Positions 5,585 through 6,362 of a DNA stretch of 6,362 nucleotides are shown here, one piece after another. Each line of letters opens with the position of its first letter. Positions within the stretch are counted from its first letter, which is position 1. This stretch comes from Acidobacteriota bacterium (GTDB lineage Bacteria > Acidobacteriota > Terriglobia > Terriglobales > Acidobacteriaceae), in NCBI GenBank assembly GCA_021805265.1, contig JAJZFR010000203.1:1-6362 (forward strand), in the 5' to 3' direction. The notes beneath the pieces are model-generated. The model did no database searches and had not been told where the DNA came from. It saw nothing but the letters and a program-made list of their open reading frames with translations. The translations under genes and the position numbers were made by a program.

Positions 5585-6362
5585 CTAAACCTTGACGTGG
5601 CGGCTGGGCCAGTCGGCGCGGCGGTGGTCGTGGAAGGCGCGGACGCCTTCGCGGAAATCCTCTGAAGAGTGTTGCTCGGCGTTGGCGGCGATGGCTGCTT
5701 CAATCTCTTCCTCGAGCTGGGCTGCATCATGATGAACAAGCAACTGCTTGACGGTGCGCATCGCCTGAGGGCTGTTGAGCAGCAGGGACTGGGCGAGCGC
5801 GTGGGCCTCGGCCATTAGCTCCTCGCAGGGCACCACGCGGGTGACAAGGCCCAGGCGCATGGCCTCCTCGGCCTTGAGAATGCGTCCGCTCAGCAGCAGC
5901 TCGCGGGTGCGTTTTTCGCCCATCTGGCGGCGGAGAAAGGTGGCGACAATGGCGGGGGTGAATCCGACCCGGACCTCGGTGTATCCGAAGCGCGCCTCGG
6001 GCGCGGCGTAGGTGAAGTCGCAGAGCGTGGCCAGCGCCATACCGCCCGCAATGGCCGGTCCGTTGACCGCAGCGATGATCGGCTTGGGAAACTCATACAG
6101 CGCGCGCAGGACACGGGCCATGTTTTCCGAATCGCGGCGGTGCTCCTCGATGGTGCTGGCGTGCATGACGGCGAGGTTGTCCATGTCCAGCCCGGCACAG
6201 AAGGCGGAGCCGGCACCGGTGAGCACAACCACTCCGCAATCGCACTGCACCGCTTCATCGAGCGCTTCGGTCAGCTCCTCGATGAGCAGCGGGCAGAGCG
6301 CGTTGCGCTTGTCCGGACGGTTCAGGGTGATGGTCTGGACGCCGCGTGACGAGGACACCAGC
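5585..6362 (-). CDS. Enoyl-CoA hydratase/isomerase (crotonase) family protein, partial at right edge
   Basis: At least 257 residues of a crotonase-fold, soluble acyl-CoA enzyme that normally works as a trimer or hexamer. Seen: SSSRGVQTITLNRPDKRNAL at the N-terminus; first oxyanion-hole segment AFCAGLDMDNL; second segment NGPAIAGGMALATLCDF; RFGYTEVRVGFTPA; and the C-terminal SGRILKAEEAMRLGLV. Numbered from a GTG at 6358, E128 aligns with the second catalytic Glu (Glu164 of rat hydratase), but the Glu144 position is Ala108. Two-Glu hydratases keep both, so this is more likely a LiuC/methylglutaconyl-CoA hydratase-like or isomerase-type member; the EVRxGxxPA pattern also resembles LiuC. The GTG at 6358 is an internal-looking codon in a conserved strand; the frame is open to the edge with a Leu codon before it, and family members usually have several more residues, so the true start is probably outside the window. 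Confidence 0.88.
   Translation of the reverse strand, partial: LVSSSRGVQTITLNRPDKRNALCPLLIEELTEALDEAVQCDCGVVVLTGAGSAFCAGLDMDNLAVMHASTIEEHRRDSENMARVLRALYEFPKPIIAAVNGPAIAGGMALATLCDFTYAAPEARFGYTEVRVGFTPAIVATFLRRQMGEKRTRELLLSGRILKAEEAMRLGLVTRVVPCEELMAEAHALAQSLLLNSPQAMRTVKQLLVHHDAAQLEEEIEAAIAANAEQHSSEDFREGVRAFHDHRRADWPSRHVKV

Overview
The window (6362 bp, moderately high GC) looks like ordinary chromosome from an Acidobacteriota species, most likely of the Acidobacteriaceae/Terriglobia type. The main reason is the pair of a small PadR regulator directly followed by an 886-residue duplicated permease with the N-terminal region typical of the 'acidobacterial duplicated orphan permease' (ADOP) family. 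No transposase, phage gene, CRISPR array, tRNA or rRNA is visible.

Layout. Positions 1-136 hold no gene I can name; two short open frames compete there and either could be the edge of a neighbouring gene. A TTGACA-type promoter candidate lies at 137-165. It is followed by a leader with a small hairpin and then a DHH/DHHA1-type phosphoesterase (250-1266, + strand, TTG start after GGAGG). About 40 bp further on is a GH130-like five-bladed beta-propeller glycosidase/phosphorylase with an apparent signal peptide (1308-2441, +). These two are probably co-transcribed but have no obvious shared function.

A 110-bp intergenic region (2442-2551) carries two copies of a 7-3-7 inverted repeat (about CTATCGA-N3-TCGATAG), 33 bp apart centre to centre. 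The upstream copy overlaps a perfect TTGACA -35 box. This is the best regulatory signal in the window and is what an auto-repressed PadR operon would look like. The padR-like gene (2552-2884) and the ADOP permease gene (2895-5555) follow, separated by 10 bp; the permease ribosome binding site overlaps the padR stop codon. No ATPase gene is present, as is usual for this 'orphan' family.

On the minus strand, converging on the permease gene with a 29-bp gap, is an enoyl-CoA hydratase/isomerase family gene (5585-6362). It runs off the right edge and its start is probably outside the window. It has Ala where classical crotonases have the first catalytic Glu, a pattern seen in LiuC/methylglutaconyl-CoA hydratase-like and isomerase-type members.

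I do not see a clearly new biological system. The points most worth checking are the tandem operator ahead of padR-ADOP, the exported GH130-like protein, and the unassigned left edge.
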